DNA from: Pelosinus fermentans
GTDB lineage: Bacteria; Bacillota; Negativicutes; DSM-13327
Direction: 5' to 3'
Assembly: GCA_002434245.1 (NCBI GenBank)
Contig: DJJR01000025.1
Location: 1 to 35,680, forward strand
Length of the DNA stretch: 35,680 nucleotides
Under the pieces are notes generated by a model. It did not search any database and had not been told where the DNA came from. It saw nothing but the letters and a program-made list of their open reading frames with translations. Each line of letters starts with the position of its first letter. Position 1 is the first letter of the stretch. This document shows, one piece after another, positions 1-6,803 of the stretch. The position numbers and the translations under genes were made by a program.

Positions 1-137
1 CGAGCTGCCAAATGCCTCTTTATTGTATAATCAAAATATTGTATAATAATATCCAATATAATAATGAATATTAGGCTTCTTTATTGGATTCTTATAGAAG
101 TATGATACTATTATTCTAGATTGGAGAGATATGTGTT
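1..137. other. AT-rich upstream region, no gene
   Basis: There is no supported coding sequence here. The 11-mer TATTGTATAAT occurs twice as a direct repeat (21-31 and 38-48). Each copy contains a TATAAT, so either could be a -10 element, but no good -35 sits at the right distance. The GGAGAG ribosome site of the next gene lies at 123-128. Confidence 0.4.
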
Positions 138-746
138 ATGGAAATAGTATATCGCACGGGAAAGCTGGAAGATAGTTTAAAAATTGCTGAAGGAATCGAT
201 CGTGCCTCAGGTGGAATTATAGAATTCCTCTTTCATGATTTATTAGGTCCGCATACAAGAACCGAAGTGATGGCAAAGTCGATAGAAGAGAAACAAGGTA
301 CTGATTCTTATGAAAATGCAACGGTTGCAGAGTATCAAGGCAATATTATAGGAATTGTTTATTCCTATTCATCTAAATTTCATGGCATTACTGATAGTAC
401 CAGAAGTTTTTTCCCTAGTGACCGGCTTGCAGTTTTAAAAGAGTTTTATAATTCAAGGGTAGAAAATAGCTGGTTCTTAGATTCAATTTATGTAGATGAA
501 AAATTCCGCGGTACGGGTATCGGCAGTAAGCTGATTACATTAACAAAGCAAAGAGCGAGAGAGAATGGATACAGCCAATTGAGTTTAATGGTCATGGCTG
601 ATAATACAGTTGCTAGAAGAACCTATGAACGCAGTGGATTTAGAATTGTAAAGCATATTGATATACAAGAGCACCCTTTAATTCCTCATAAAGGTGGAGT
701 GTATTTATTAGTCAGTGATGTAAAAGAAATCGGTAATCTGAGGTAA
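138..746 (+). CDS. GNAT family N-acetyltransferase
   Basis: A 202-aa cytoplasmic protein with a GNAT fold. The acetyl-CoA binding motif A is clear around residues 119-135 (VDEKFRGTGIGSKLI, the R/Q-x-x-G-x-G/A loop). It is followed by the usual NTVARRTYERSGF segment that closes the fold. The N-terminal half is the substrate side and does not identify the acceptor, so amine, peptide or antibiotic substrates all remain possible. The ATG at 138 has GGAGAG 9 nt upstream. The stop is only 24 nt before the GTG of the next gene, so the two are probably co-transcribed. Family assignment is strong; the substrate is unknown. Confidence 0.88.
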   Translation: MEIVYRTGKLEDSLKIAEGIDRASGGIIEFLFHDLLGPHTRTEVMAKSIEEKQGTDSYENATVAEYQGNIIGIVYSYSSKFHGITDSTRSFFPSDRLAVLKEFYNSRVENSWFLDSIYVDEKFRGTGIGSKLITLTKQRARENGYSQLSLMVMADNTVARRTYERSGFRIVKHIDIQEHPLIPHKGGVYLLVSDVKEIGNLR

Positions 747-770
747 ATAAAATTGAGGGAGATGAGCATA

Positions 771-1241
771 GTGGGGATGCGAAGAATGGACCGGAAAATG
801 GAACAGGGAGAAGCTTATGATCTTCTATTTCAAAGCAGTTATGGTATTTTAGCTACTGCTGATTGTAACGGACAGCCTTATGCGATACCTCTGAATTATG
901 TAGTTAGTGATAATGCCATCTATTTTCATTGTGCTTTGGATGGTCGTAAACTAGAAAATATTGCTTTGAATTCTAAAGTATGTTTTTCTGTGGTGGGAAG
1001 AACGAATATTGTGCCAGAACAGTTTTCTACTGATTATGAGAGTGTGGTCGTATTTGGGACGGTCAGTAGAGTAGAAGAAAAGGGCGAAAAAGGAAAAGTC
1101 TTAAAAGGTTTTGTGCAGAAATATAGTATTAACTTTGTGCCCGAAGGTGATGTTTATATTGAAAAAGCAAAAGATCAAACAGTTGTGTGCAAAATAACAA
1201 TAGACAATTATACCGGTAAAAAAAGAGGTTATAAAGTGTAA
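771..1241 (+). CDS. Pyridoxamine 5'-phosphate oxidase-fold (NimA-like) flavin protein
   Basis: About 156 aa with the split-barrel FMN-binding fold of the pyridoxamine phosphate oxidase / nitroimidazole-resistance (NimA) family. Visible hallmarks are the N-terminal MRRMDR, then YGILATAD with GQPYAIPLNYV, then YFHCALDGRKLENI. Members bind flavin or heme; the substrate is generally unknown and true PNPOx activity should not be assumed. Start choice: a TTG at 753 opens the frame, but GGAGATGA at 758-765 ends 9 nt (counting from GGAG) before the GTG at 771, which I prefer. The ATG at 777 is the alternative and matches the usual family N-terminus. Probably in one operon with the upstream acetyltransferase. 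Confidence 0.85.
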   Translation: MGMRRMDRKMEQGEAYDLLFQSSYGILATADCNGQPYAIPLNYVVSDNAIYFHCALDGRKLENIALNSKVCFSVVGRTNIVPEQFSTDYESVVVFGTVSRVEEKGEKGKVLKGFVQKYSINFVPEGDVYIEKAKDQTVVCKITIDNYTGKKRGYKV

Positions 1242-1267
1242 TGTCCTGGAAGACGCTTATGGTAAGG

Positions 1268-1346
1268 TAACAGTGTTCTTAACATGATCACTGTTAAATG
1301 CAAAAGTAAATTCCGCACCATCTTCATGTGGTACGGAATTTACTTT
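1268..1346. terminator. Two hairpins between convergent genes, likely bidirectional terminator
   Basis: The first hairpin pairs TAACAGTG (1268-1275) with CACTGTTA (1289-1296). The second is much stronger: an 18-nt arm at 1303-1320 pairs with 1329-1346 with one mismatch. It is flanked by A and T runs, so it can terminate both the 771-1241 gene and the opposing peptidase gene. Confidence 0.75.
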
Positions 1347-1357
1347 GAGGGGTTGTC

Positions 1358-2017
1358 CTACTTAATATAACGGCGTGATCCGATATAATGTTCAGTGTAG
1401 TAAGCCTCATCTAAAGAACTGATCGTTACTTGTTTGGCCGCTGAACTTGCATGAATGAATTGTTGATTTCCCATATAGAATCCTACATGAGATGCTCCTG
1501 GTTTATAGGTGGTGAAAAAGACTAAATCACCTATTTGTAAATTTTCTTTATCTACAGCAGTACCTTTACTATATTGTTCAGCTGCTGTTCGAGGAAGGGT
1601 AATTCCATTTTTCTTCATAACAAGTTGTGTAAAGCTAGAACAGTCAAGTCCTGTAGTGGGAGATTCTCCGCCAAAAACATAAGGAACGCCCATATAGGTT
1701 TTCGCAGTTGCAATAATTGCATCTCCTTTTGAGGAACTTGTTGTTGAATTGTTATTCATTTCTTGAAATGGGACCGGCTTAATGTTAACGTTAGGATTTT
1801 CAGTTGTATTATTCTTTCCTAATAAATTTCCTAATAACATGCCAATTAGAACATTAAGAAGATTAAAGGAAGAGCTGTTGCTTTTTGAGTTTGAAGAGGA
1901 TGTTTGTGCGAGTGTATTCAAAGGCGAAGCCGCCATAGCAAGAGTTGTGGGCATAATCAGTGTAAAAGAAAAGGTGAAAAGGATAAGAAGTATAATCGGC
2001 ATACAATGTTTCTTCAT
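1358..2017 (-). CDS. Secreted NlpC/P60 family cell-wall peptidase
   Basis: A 219-aa exported endopeptidase expected to cut peptide cross-bridges or stems of peptidoglycan. Residues 1-30 form a signal peptide (KK, hydrophobic core, cleavage near AMA-AS). Residues 31-99 are a Ser/Asn/Thr-rich linker with a short hydrophobic patch (NLLNVLIGMLLGNLLG) that might hold the protein at the membrane. Residues 100-219 are the NlpC/P60 domain with catalytic Cys126 (LDCSSF), His177 (GASHVGFY) and a third polar residue near His189. AGGAGGTCAT lies just before the ATG, and a minus-strand promoter is visible at 2117-2145. There is no SH3 or LysM targeting domain. Confidence 0.92.
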   Translation of the reverse strand: MKKHCMPIILLILFTFSFTLIMPTTLAMAASPLNTLAQTSSSNSKSNSSSFNLLNVLIGMLLGNLLGKNNTTENPNVNIKPVPFQEMNNNSTTSSSKGDAIIATAKTYMGVPYVFGGESPTTGLDCSSFTQLVMKKNGITLPRTAAEQYSKGTAVDKENLQIGDLVFFTTYKPGASHVGFYMGNQQFIHASSAAKQVTISSLDEAYYTEHYIGSRRYIK

Positions 2018-2116
2018 ATAATGACCTCCTAGTCCAATGTACGATTTGTTAGAAACGGTTCAGGAGCTAATAATCACTAAATTATTAATCAACTGACAAC
2101 GTAACTGACTAGAATA

Positions 2117-2145
2117 ATGATACTAGAGAATATGTGTTATGTAAA
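2117..2145 (-). promoter_or_regulatory. Sigma-A-type promoter for the NlpC/P60 gene
   Basis: On the minus strand, TTTACA (2145-2140) and TATCAT (2122-2117) are separated by exactly 17 nt. This leaves an untranslated leader of about 90 nt before the start codon. The rest of the 2018-2313 gap shows nothing further that I can identify. Confidence 0.55.
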
Positions 2146-2313
2146 CAGGAAATATCTACAATTGGATTAGGATGAGAGAGATTGGAGGCCAGGTCGTTCA
2201 AATCATTTAGTTATTGAATAATTCTTATAGACTTTCTGCTGAAAAATGAATTACAATGATAAGATATGAATCCTATTATACATATTCGTGATTGGCAAGG
2301 AGGAGGAATCATA

Positions 2314-3195
2314 TTGCGAAAATTTATCCTTGTATATAATCCAATTTCAGGTGATGCTAGTTTTAAATTTAAATTGGACAATGTAATCGAGGCTTTTCAA
2401 AAAAAAGATTGTATCATAATTCCCCTCCGGGTTAGCAATGATCAAGAGAGCGATGCTTTTATCATGCTGGTAAAAGAAATTGCTGTAGATGGTATTATCG
2501 TATCCGGTGGTGATGGTACAATTCATAGTGTAATTAATAATATGCTCAAACAAGAAATAGACTTGCCCCTAGGTATTATTCCAAGTGGTACATCAAACGA
2601 TTTTGCGGTGTATTTGCAGTTAGATAAGAATATTGATACTTGTGTAGAGACAATTACAAAGGGACAGCGTAAGCGGATTGATGTAGGTAAAGTCAATGAT
2701 GAATACTTTTTCAATGTTGCTAGTGCTGGATTGATGACATCAGTAGCTCATAATGCAGATAGTACACTGAAAAACACGTTGGGGAAAATTGCATATTATT
2801 TAAGGGGACTTGGAGAATTACCTAATTTTAAAGCATTAAAAATGCGAATTATTACAGAACAGCAAGTCATTGAGGAAGATGTTTTTTTATTTTTAATAAT
2901 GAATAGTGGCACTGTTGGCGGATTTCCTAATTTAGTACCTCATGCGAAAATTGATGATGGGAAGCTGGACGTACTTATTGTGAAAAAGTGCAACCTGCCT
3001 GAATTAATGAGTTTGTTTATTAGCTTTTTAAAAGGCATTCACTGTAATAGTAAATATGTTACTTGTCTACAGGCGGAAACTATTTATATAGAATGTGCTG
3101 AAGAAGTAGAAAGCGACTTAGATGGAGAATTGGGCCCCAAATTGCCTCTTAATGTTACGATACTACCCAGAAAGATTGAAGTTTTCTGTTCCTAG
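2314..3195 (+). CDS. Diacylglycerol kinase-family lipid kinase (YegS/BmrU/DgkB type)
   Basis: A 293-aa cytoplasmic lipid kinase that phosphorylates diacylglycerol or a related lipid with ATP at the inner membrane face. The DAGK catalytic domain fills the N-terminal half: the opening FILVYNPISG, the nucleotide loop VSGGDGTIHSVINNM and the motif PSGTSNDFA. The C-terminal half is the beta-sandwich lipid-binding domain with the VGGFPNLVPHA and DGKLDVLIV strands. The frame is open from an ATG at 2266, but the strong AAGGAGGAGG at 2298-2307 places initiation at TTG 2314. That gives the canonical N-terminus MRKFILVYNP. It could act in phospholipid turnover or make a lipid other than phosphatidic acid; sequence alone does not decide. 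Confidence 0.9.
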   Translation: MRKFILVYNPISGDASFKFKLDNVIEAFQKKDCIIIPLRVSNDQESDAFIMLVKEIAVDGIIVSGGDGTIHSVINNMLKQEIDLPLGIIPSGTSNDFAVYLQLDKNIDTCVETITKGQRKRIDVGKVNDEYFFNVASAGLMTSVAHNADSTLKNTLGKIAYYLRGLGELPNFKALKMRIITEQQVIEEDVFLFLIMNSGTVGGFPNLVPHAKIDDGKLDVLIVKKCNLPELMSLFISFLKGIHCNSKYVTCLQAETIYIECAEEVESDLDGELGPKLPLNVTILPRKIEVFCS

Positions 3196-3213
3196 TCAAG
3201 AAGTATAAAATAG

Positions 3214-3266
3214 ACCCCTTCGTGTCCTTTGCGTCTTTGTGGTTCAATTCGTTTTATATGTTTTAT
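3214..3266. repeat. Truncated copy of the dispersed 'ACAAAGGACACAAAG' palindromic repeat
   Basis: The segment CCCTTCGTGTCCTTTGCGTC, followed by TTTGTGG and an ATTCGTTTTAT tail, matches the right arm of the complete element at 27865-28019. The left arm and the conserved TTAAAGGA..GCATTTTTCTTA end are missing, so this is a degraded fragment. It lies in the gap 3196-3560, which otherwise holds the promoter and riboswitch described next. Confidence 0.6.
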
Positions 3267-3333
3267 TCGCTAAGTTAATTAACAAAAGTAAGACTAAAAT
3301 CGCTAAAAAGCCTGCAAAAATGTAAATGCTATG

Positions 3334-3363
3334 TTGACCATATAGAGTGCTATATGGTATAAT
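3334..3363 (+). promoter_or_regulatory. Promoter of the SAM-riboswitch transcript
   Basis: TTGACC (3334-3339) and a perfect TATAAT (3358-3363) are separated by 18 nt, with a TGG just before the -10. Transcription would start near 3370, about 10 nt before the riboswitch aptamer. Confidence 0.75.
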
Positions 3364-3379
3364 TTTAAAAATGAATAAA

Positions 3380-3530
3380 CTCTTATCGAGAGTGGTCGAG
3401 GGACTGGCCCAATGACACCCAGCAACCGGCAGTAATGCAGTGGTGCTAATTCCAGCAGGATGAGAATCCTGACAGATAAGAGGAAGATGGTCTTTAATAA
3501 ACCTCTTTCCTCGGAAAGGGGTTTGTTTAA
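3380..3530 (+). promoter_or_regulatory. SAM-I (S-box) riboswitch with terminator platform
   Basis: The aptamer spans 3380-3482. P1 pairs CTCTTATC (3380-3387) with GATAAGAG (3475-3482). The conserved S-box core is present: GAGGGACTGGCCC, AATGACACCCAGCAACCG and GGTGCTAATTCC. The expression platform is a terminator with arms 3499-3510 and 3513-3524 followed by a U-rich tract. AAGAGG at the 3' side of P1 (3479-3484) can instead pair with CCTCTT (3502-3507) as an antiterminator. By analogy with known S-boxes, SAM stabilises P1 and permits termination, turning off the downstream gene when methionine/SAM is plentiful. Confidence 0.95.
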
Positions 3531-3560
3531 TTTAAAAAAATAAAGATTCAGGAGGTATTT

Positions 3561-4697
3561 ATGAAATTAGATTCAAAAATTGTGCATATTGGGGTCTGTA
3601 CAGATGAAAAAACGGGAGCAATAAGCACTCCTGTATATCAATCAGCAACGTTTCGTCATCCCGCTCTTGGTGAGAGTACGGGGTTTGATTATACTCGTAG
3701 CCAGAACCCAACAAGAAAAGTATTAGAAGAAGGGATTGCTACACTGGAAAATGGTACAGTCGGTTTGGCATTCGCTTCGGGGATGGCTGCAATTACGGCT
3801 ATATTAATGTTGTATAAGATAGGAGATCACTTGGTGGTTGTAGAAGACTGCTATGGTGGTACATATCGGGTCATTGATAAAATATTTAGTAATTTTGGCT
3901 TAACAGTAAGTTTTGTAGATGGCAGTAATATAGAAGAAGTAGCACAGAGTATTACACTTGCTACTAAAGCAATATTGGTAGAAACGCCAACCAATCCGCT
4001 AATGAAAATTGTCGATATTCGTGCCATTGTAAAATTAGCCAAAGGAAATGAGATTCATGTTATCGTTGATAATACATTCTTAACACCCTATTTTCAACGT
4101 CCTTTAGAGTTGGGAGCTGATGTGGTCATTCACAGTGGCAGTAAATATTTAGCGGGTCATAATGACTTGGTCTGCGGTTTAGTCGTTGCTCGGGATGCTG
4201 AATTAGGTGCCTCAATACGTTACATCCAAAATTCAACTGGGGGAATTCTGGGACCTAATGATAGTTGGTTATTGATTCGCAGTATGAAAACATTGGCATT
4301 GCGGATGGAAAAGCATAATCAAAACTCGCAGATTATTGCCCAGTGGCTGACTCGTCATCCAAAAGTTGTTAAAGTATATTATCCAGGATTAGCTGATCAT
4401 CAAGGCAAAGATATACATGATAGCCAATCATCTGGTTATGGCGGTATGCTGTCTTTCGCAGTAGATCATCCGGAAAGGGTTAAGCAAGTACTGCGTAAAG
4501 TACAAATGATTCGGTTTGCCGAAAGCCTTGGTGGGGTAGAATCTCTGATCACTTTACCATCGGTTCAAACTCATGCTGATGTGCCGATTGAGGTTCGTGA
4601 ACGTTTGGGAATATCTGACTGCTTATTACGCTTATCAATTGGCATCGAAGATGCCAGTGATATCATTAATGACTTGGAACAAGCATTAGCAGATTAA
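3561..4697 (+). CDS. PLP-dependent trans-sulfuration enzyme (cystathionine gamma-synthase/lyase family, MetB/MetC/MccB-like)
   Basis: A 378-aa cytosolic enzyme of the Cys/Met metabolism PLP family. It carries PVYQSATF and DYTRSQNPTR near the N-terminus, the FASGMAAI cofactor-phosphate region and VVDDN-like IVDNTFLTPY. The PLP lysine is Lys195 in HSGSKYLAGH. LIRSMKTLALRM and ESLITLPSVQTH are the usual C-terminal active-site segments. Members interconvert cysteine, cystathionine and homocysteine; sequence does not cleanly separate synthase from lyase. The SAM-I riboswitch directly upstream argues for a methionine-forming role (gamma-synthase or beta-lyase). An AGGAGG precedes the ATG. Downstream lie a remnant of a second family member, a YezD-domain gene and cysK. 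Confidence 0.9.
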   Translation: MKLDSKIVHIGVCTDEKTGAISTPVYQSATFRHPALGESTGFDYTRSQNPTRKVLEEGIATLENGTVGLAFASGMAAITAILMLYKIGDHLVVVEDCYGGTYRVIDKIFSNFGLTVSFVDGSNIEEVAQSITLATKAILVETPTNPLMKIVDIRAIVKLAKGNEIHVIVDNTFLTPYFQRPLELGADVVIHSGSKYLAGHNDLVCGLVVARDAELGASIRYIQNSTGGILGPNDSWLLIRSMKTLALRMEKHNQNSQIIAQWLTRHPKVVKVYYPGLADHQGKDIHDSQSSGYGGMLSFAVDHPERVKQVLRKVQMIRFAESLGGVESLITLPSVQTHADVPIEVRERLGISDCLLRLSIGIEDASDIINDLEQALAD

Positions 4698-4770
4698 AAT
4701 CACTCATTGTTATAGAAAAAAGTACTAGTAATAGAATCATTAAGAGGTGAATAGGGTAATAGAGAGGGAG

Positions 4771-4923
4771 TTTGCTGCAAAATTATTGCATATCGAAGTG
4801 GAAGTAGATGCCCATACGGGAGCGGTGAGCACACCTATCGATCAGCCACAAGAATATGAATAATTACGGTTATCTGTAGGCTTAGAAGATGCAAATGATC
4901 TTTTGGCAGATTTAACATCGCAA
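4771..4923 (+). pseudogene. Remnant of a second trans-sulfuration gene with a large internal deletion
   Basis: Read in one frame, 4780-4860 encodes a stretch (KLLHIEVEVDAHTGAVSTP) that matches residues 6-24 of the intact enzyme upstream (KIVHIGVCTDEKTGAISTP). A few codons later comes a TAA (4861-4863), immediately followed in the same frame by LRLSVGLEDANDLLADL, which matches the extreme C-terminus of the enzyme (LRLSIGIEDASDIINDL). Only about the first 30 and last 20 residues survive, so roughly 320 codons were lost. The level of divergence (about half the residues identical) suggests an old paralog rather than a recent duplication. The tail runs into the ribosome site of the next gene. Confidence 0.8.
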
Positions 4924-4938
4924 TGGAGGAGTAAGAGT

Positions 4939-5280
4939 ATGCAAGAAAAAATCTCATTTCCTGCAAAAGCATTAGCAGTAATTGATCAGAGTATACAAAA
5001 TATCAGTTTTGGTGAGATTGTTTTAATTGTTCAAGATGGACATATTATTCAAATTGAACGTACAGAAAAAATTATTATTTCTAGTCAAAAGAACTTTCAG
5101 CAAGGGAAAAAGAATACAGAAGAAATAAACCTTCTTCGTAAAAAAATTTTAGGAGAGTTATCGCATTTACAATATGGTCAGCTAGTTGTAAAAATCAAGG
5201 ATGGTAAGGCGGTACAGATTGAGAAAACAGAAAAACGGCGTTTCCCAGAGGTAGAAGGTGTTTATGGTGATGGTATATAA
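4939..5280 (+). CDS. Protein with two tandem YezD (DUF2292) domains
   Basis: A 113-aa protein made of two copies of the small YezD/DUF2292 unit. Copy 1 (about residues 10-47) reads IQNISFGEIVLIVQDG then IIQIERTEK. Copy 2 (about 65-102) reads LSHLQYGQLVVKIKDG then AVQIEKTEKRRF. YezD proteins are normally single-domain (about 50-60 aa) and often sit in sulfur or cysteine gene clusters; their biochemical role is not established. The frame is open from 4903, but those residues belong to the adjacent pseudogene tail. GGAGG (4925-4929) fits the ATG at 4939. Its position between the SAM-regulated enzyme and cysK fits a link to sulfur metabolism. Confidence 0.8.
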   Translation: MQEKISFPAKALAVIDQSIQNISFGEIVLIVQDGHIIQIERTEKIIISSQKNFQQGKKNTEEINLLRKKILGELSHLQYGQLVVKIKDGKAVQIEKTEKRRFPEVEGVYGDGI

Positions 5281-5360
5281 AAGTAAGTGATGTAGGTAAA
5301 ATTTAACAGGCTGAGACTCGTATTTCAACGCAATTTTACTTTTAAAAATTAAATATTAAG

Positions 5361-5476
5361 TTGACAAAGTGGAGTATTTATGATTAAATATACTTATAAT
5401 ATCATTAGTTAGCCGATCAGAAAACTGAAGGCTAAGGAATCGTTCTTTTGTAGGACTTCCTTAGCCTTTTTCTTTT
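5361..5476 (+). promoter_or_regulatory. Candidate promoter and attenuator-like leader of cysK
   Basis: A TTGACA (5361-5366) with a weak -10 (TTAAAT at 5384) 17 nt away, or the perfect TATAAT at 5395-5400, could start a short leader. The leader holds two mutually exclusive hairpins. TTAGCC (5409-5414) can pair with GGCTAA (5430-5435). Alternatively AAGGCTAAGGAA (5428-5439) pairs with TTCCTTAGCCTT (5457-5468), followed by a run of T with one C to 5476, which is a classical terminator. This may be a real attenuator for cysK, or simply the terminator of the upstream unit with a chance competing pairing. Confidence 0.5.
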
Positions 5477-5518
5477 CTGTCAAAAAAATAAAAAATAAAA
5501 AAATGGAGGTCGTGTAAC

Positions 5519-6457
5519 ATGGCTAAAATTGCAAAACAGTTGACTGATCTTATTGGCAATACGCCGCTGCTGGAACTTACTAAATATAATGGTGAAAAAG
5601 GCTTAGCTGCAAAAGTAATTGCTAAATTAGAGTACTTCAATCCGCTCAGCAGTGTAAAAGATCGTATTGGTTATGCTATGATTGCGGATGCAGAAAAGCA
5701 AGGATTAATTAATAAAGATACAATAATAATTGAACCTACCAGCGGTAACACTGGTATTGCTTTAGCCTTTGTGGCTGCAGCACGGGGCTATAAATTAGTA
5801 TTGTGTATGCCAGATACAATGAGTATCGAAAGACGGAATCTATTAAAAGCTTTAGGCGCTGAACTGGTCTTAACTCCTGGGGCAGAAGGTATGAAAGGAG
5901 CTATCGGTAAGGCAGAGCAACTGGCTGCAGAAAATAGCAATTCCATTATTTTGCAACAATTTAAAAACCCATCCAATCCGGAAATACATAGACAGACTAC
6001 TGCTGAAGAAATCTGGAGAGATACAGATGGAGAAGTCGATATATTTATTTCTGGTGTAGGTACTGGCGGTACGGTCACAGGTGTGGCTGAAGTATTAAAG
6101 AAAAAGAAACCAAGTGTTAAAATTGTTGCTGTTGAACCTTTTGATTCACCTGTTTTATCAGGCGGTAAACCAGGTCCTCATAAGATTCAAGGCATTGGTG
6201 CTGGATTTGTTCCTGCTGTAATTAACCTTGATGTTGTAGATGAAATTTTTGGTGTTCATAATGAAGATGCTTTTGCGACTTCCAGGGAACTTGCTAAAAC
6301 AGAAGGCTTGTTGGTTGGGATTTCAAGTGGTGCAGCAGTTTATGCAGCTGTTCAGATCGCAGCACGTCCTGAGAATAAAGGGAAAAATATTGTTGTCTTA
6401 TTACCTGATTCAGGAGAGCGCTACTTATCTACAGCACTTTTCCAACAAGAGTCTTAA
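5519..6457 (+). CDS. cysK: Cysteine synthase (O-acetylserine sulfhydrylase)
   Basis: A 312-aa PLP enzyme that makes L-cysteine from O-acetyl-L-serine and sulfide in the cytosol. It carries the N-terminal [10 protein letters not shown], the PLP lysine Lys47 in [12 protein letters not shown] and the substrate loop [12 protein letters not shown]. The glycine-rich phosphate-binding loop is [16 protein letters not shown], and the C-terminal [11 protein letters not shown] and [12 protein letters not shown] are typical of CysK rather than cystathionine beta-synthase. Length is normal for CysK. The ATG follows ATGGAGGTCGTG. It sits behind the leader at 5361-5476 and downstream of the SAM-controlled trans-sulfuration block. 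Confidence 0.96.
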   Translation: MAKIAKQLTDLIGNTPLLELTKYNGEKGLAAKVIAKLEYFNPLSSVKDRIGYAMIADAEKQGLINKDTIIIEPTSGNTGIALAFVAAARGYKLVLCMPDTMSIERRNLLKALGAELVLTPGAEGMKGAIGKAEQLAAENSNSIILQQFKNPSNPEIHRQTTAEEIWRDTDGEVDIFISGVGTGGTVTGVAEVLKKKKPSVKIVAVEPFDSPVLSGGKPGPHKIQGIGAGFVPAVINLDVVDEIFGVHNEDAFATSRELAKTEGLLVGISSGAAVYAAVQIAARPENKGKNIVVLLPDSGERYLSTALFQQES

Positions 6458-6508
6458 GGTATAGCTTTGATAGAGCATTTAGCTCGCTAGTCATTTAAAA
6501 AGAGTGAG

Positions 6509-6590
6509 AAATGCCACAGTTCATGTTAAGTATCCCCAATTTCTGTATATCATTCATTGGGATACTTTGATATGAGTTGTGGTATTTTGT
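6509..6590 (+). terminator. Long imperfect hairpin downstream of cysK
   Basis: Arms 6509-6540 and 6556-6587 pair along about 30 nt, with a few G-U pairs and a one-base bulge (for example AAGTATCCC with GGGATACTT). A short T-rich stretch (ATTTTGTATT) follows. It is a probable terminator or 3'-end stabiliser for the cysK transcript. The remainder of the 6458-6803 gap holds only the promoter and hairpin listed next. Confidence 0.55.
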
Positions 6591-6674
6591 ATTGCGCGGA
6601 AATTAGAATTCCAAGGGAAAAAACGTGAAATGGGAGAATTTTCAGGGAATATGCATAAATATAATTCCTCGTCA

Positions 6675-6703
6675 TTGTCAGGTACCATTTGGAATGGTAT
6701 AAT
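6675..6703 (+). promoter_or_regulatory. Promoter upstream of the dipeptidase gene
   Basis: TTGTCA (6675-6680) and a perfect TATAAT (6698-6703) are 17 nt apart. Transcription would begin near 6710, just ahead of the hairpin at 6720-6745. Confidence 0.7.
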
Positions 6704-6719
6704 GAATTAAATTAAAAGT

Positions 6720-6751
6720 AGCTCTGCCTTACGTACAGCAGAGCTTTGTTT
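6720..6751 (+). terminator. Intrinsic terminator in the dipeptidase leader
   Basis: AGCTCTGC (6720-6727) pairs perfectly with GCAGAGCT (6738-6745) over a 10-nt loop and is followed by TTGTTT. It lies between a good promoter and the dipeptidase start. Transcripts from that promoter must therefore read through it, so attenuation or a tiny leader RNA is possible. Confidence 0.6.
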
Positions 6752-6803
6752 AAGTTAGTGCTTTGACCATCATTTGGGTATATGTAGGAAAGGTGAACGT
6801 AAT

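Noticed and set aside
1782..2021. 79-codon plus-strand frame over the NlpC/P60 gene
   Set aside because: Antisense shadow of the signal-peptide and linker region of the peptidase.
2266..2313. N-terminal extension of the lipid kinase from ATG 2266
   Set aside because: A strong AAGGAGGAGG lies inside this extension and points to TTG 2314, which gives the family's usual N-terminus.
5395..5400. Perfect TATAAT paired with the TTGACA at 5361
   Set aside because: The spacing is 28 nt, too long for a sigma-A promoter; no other good -35 exists, so I did not call it as a firm promoter.
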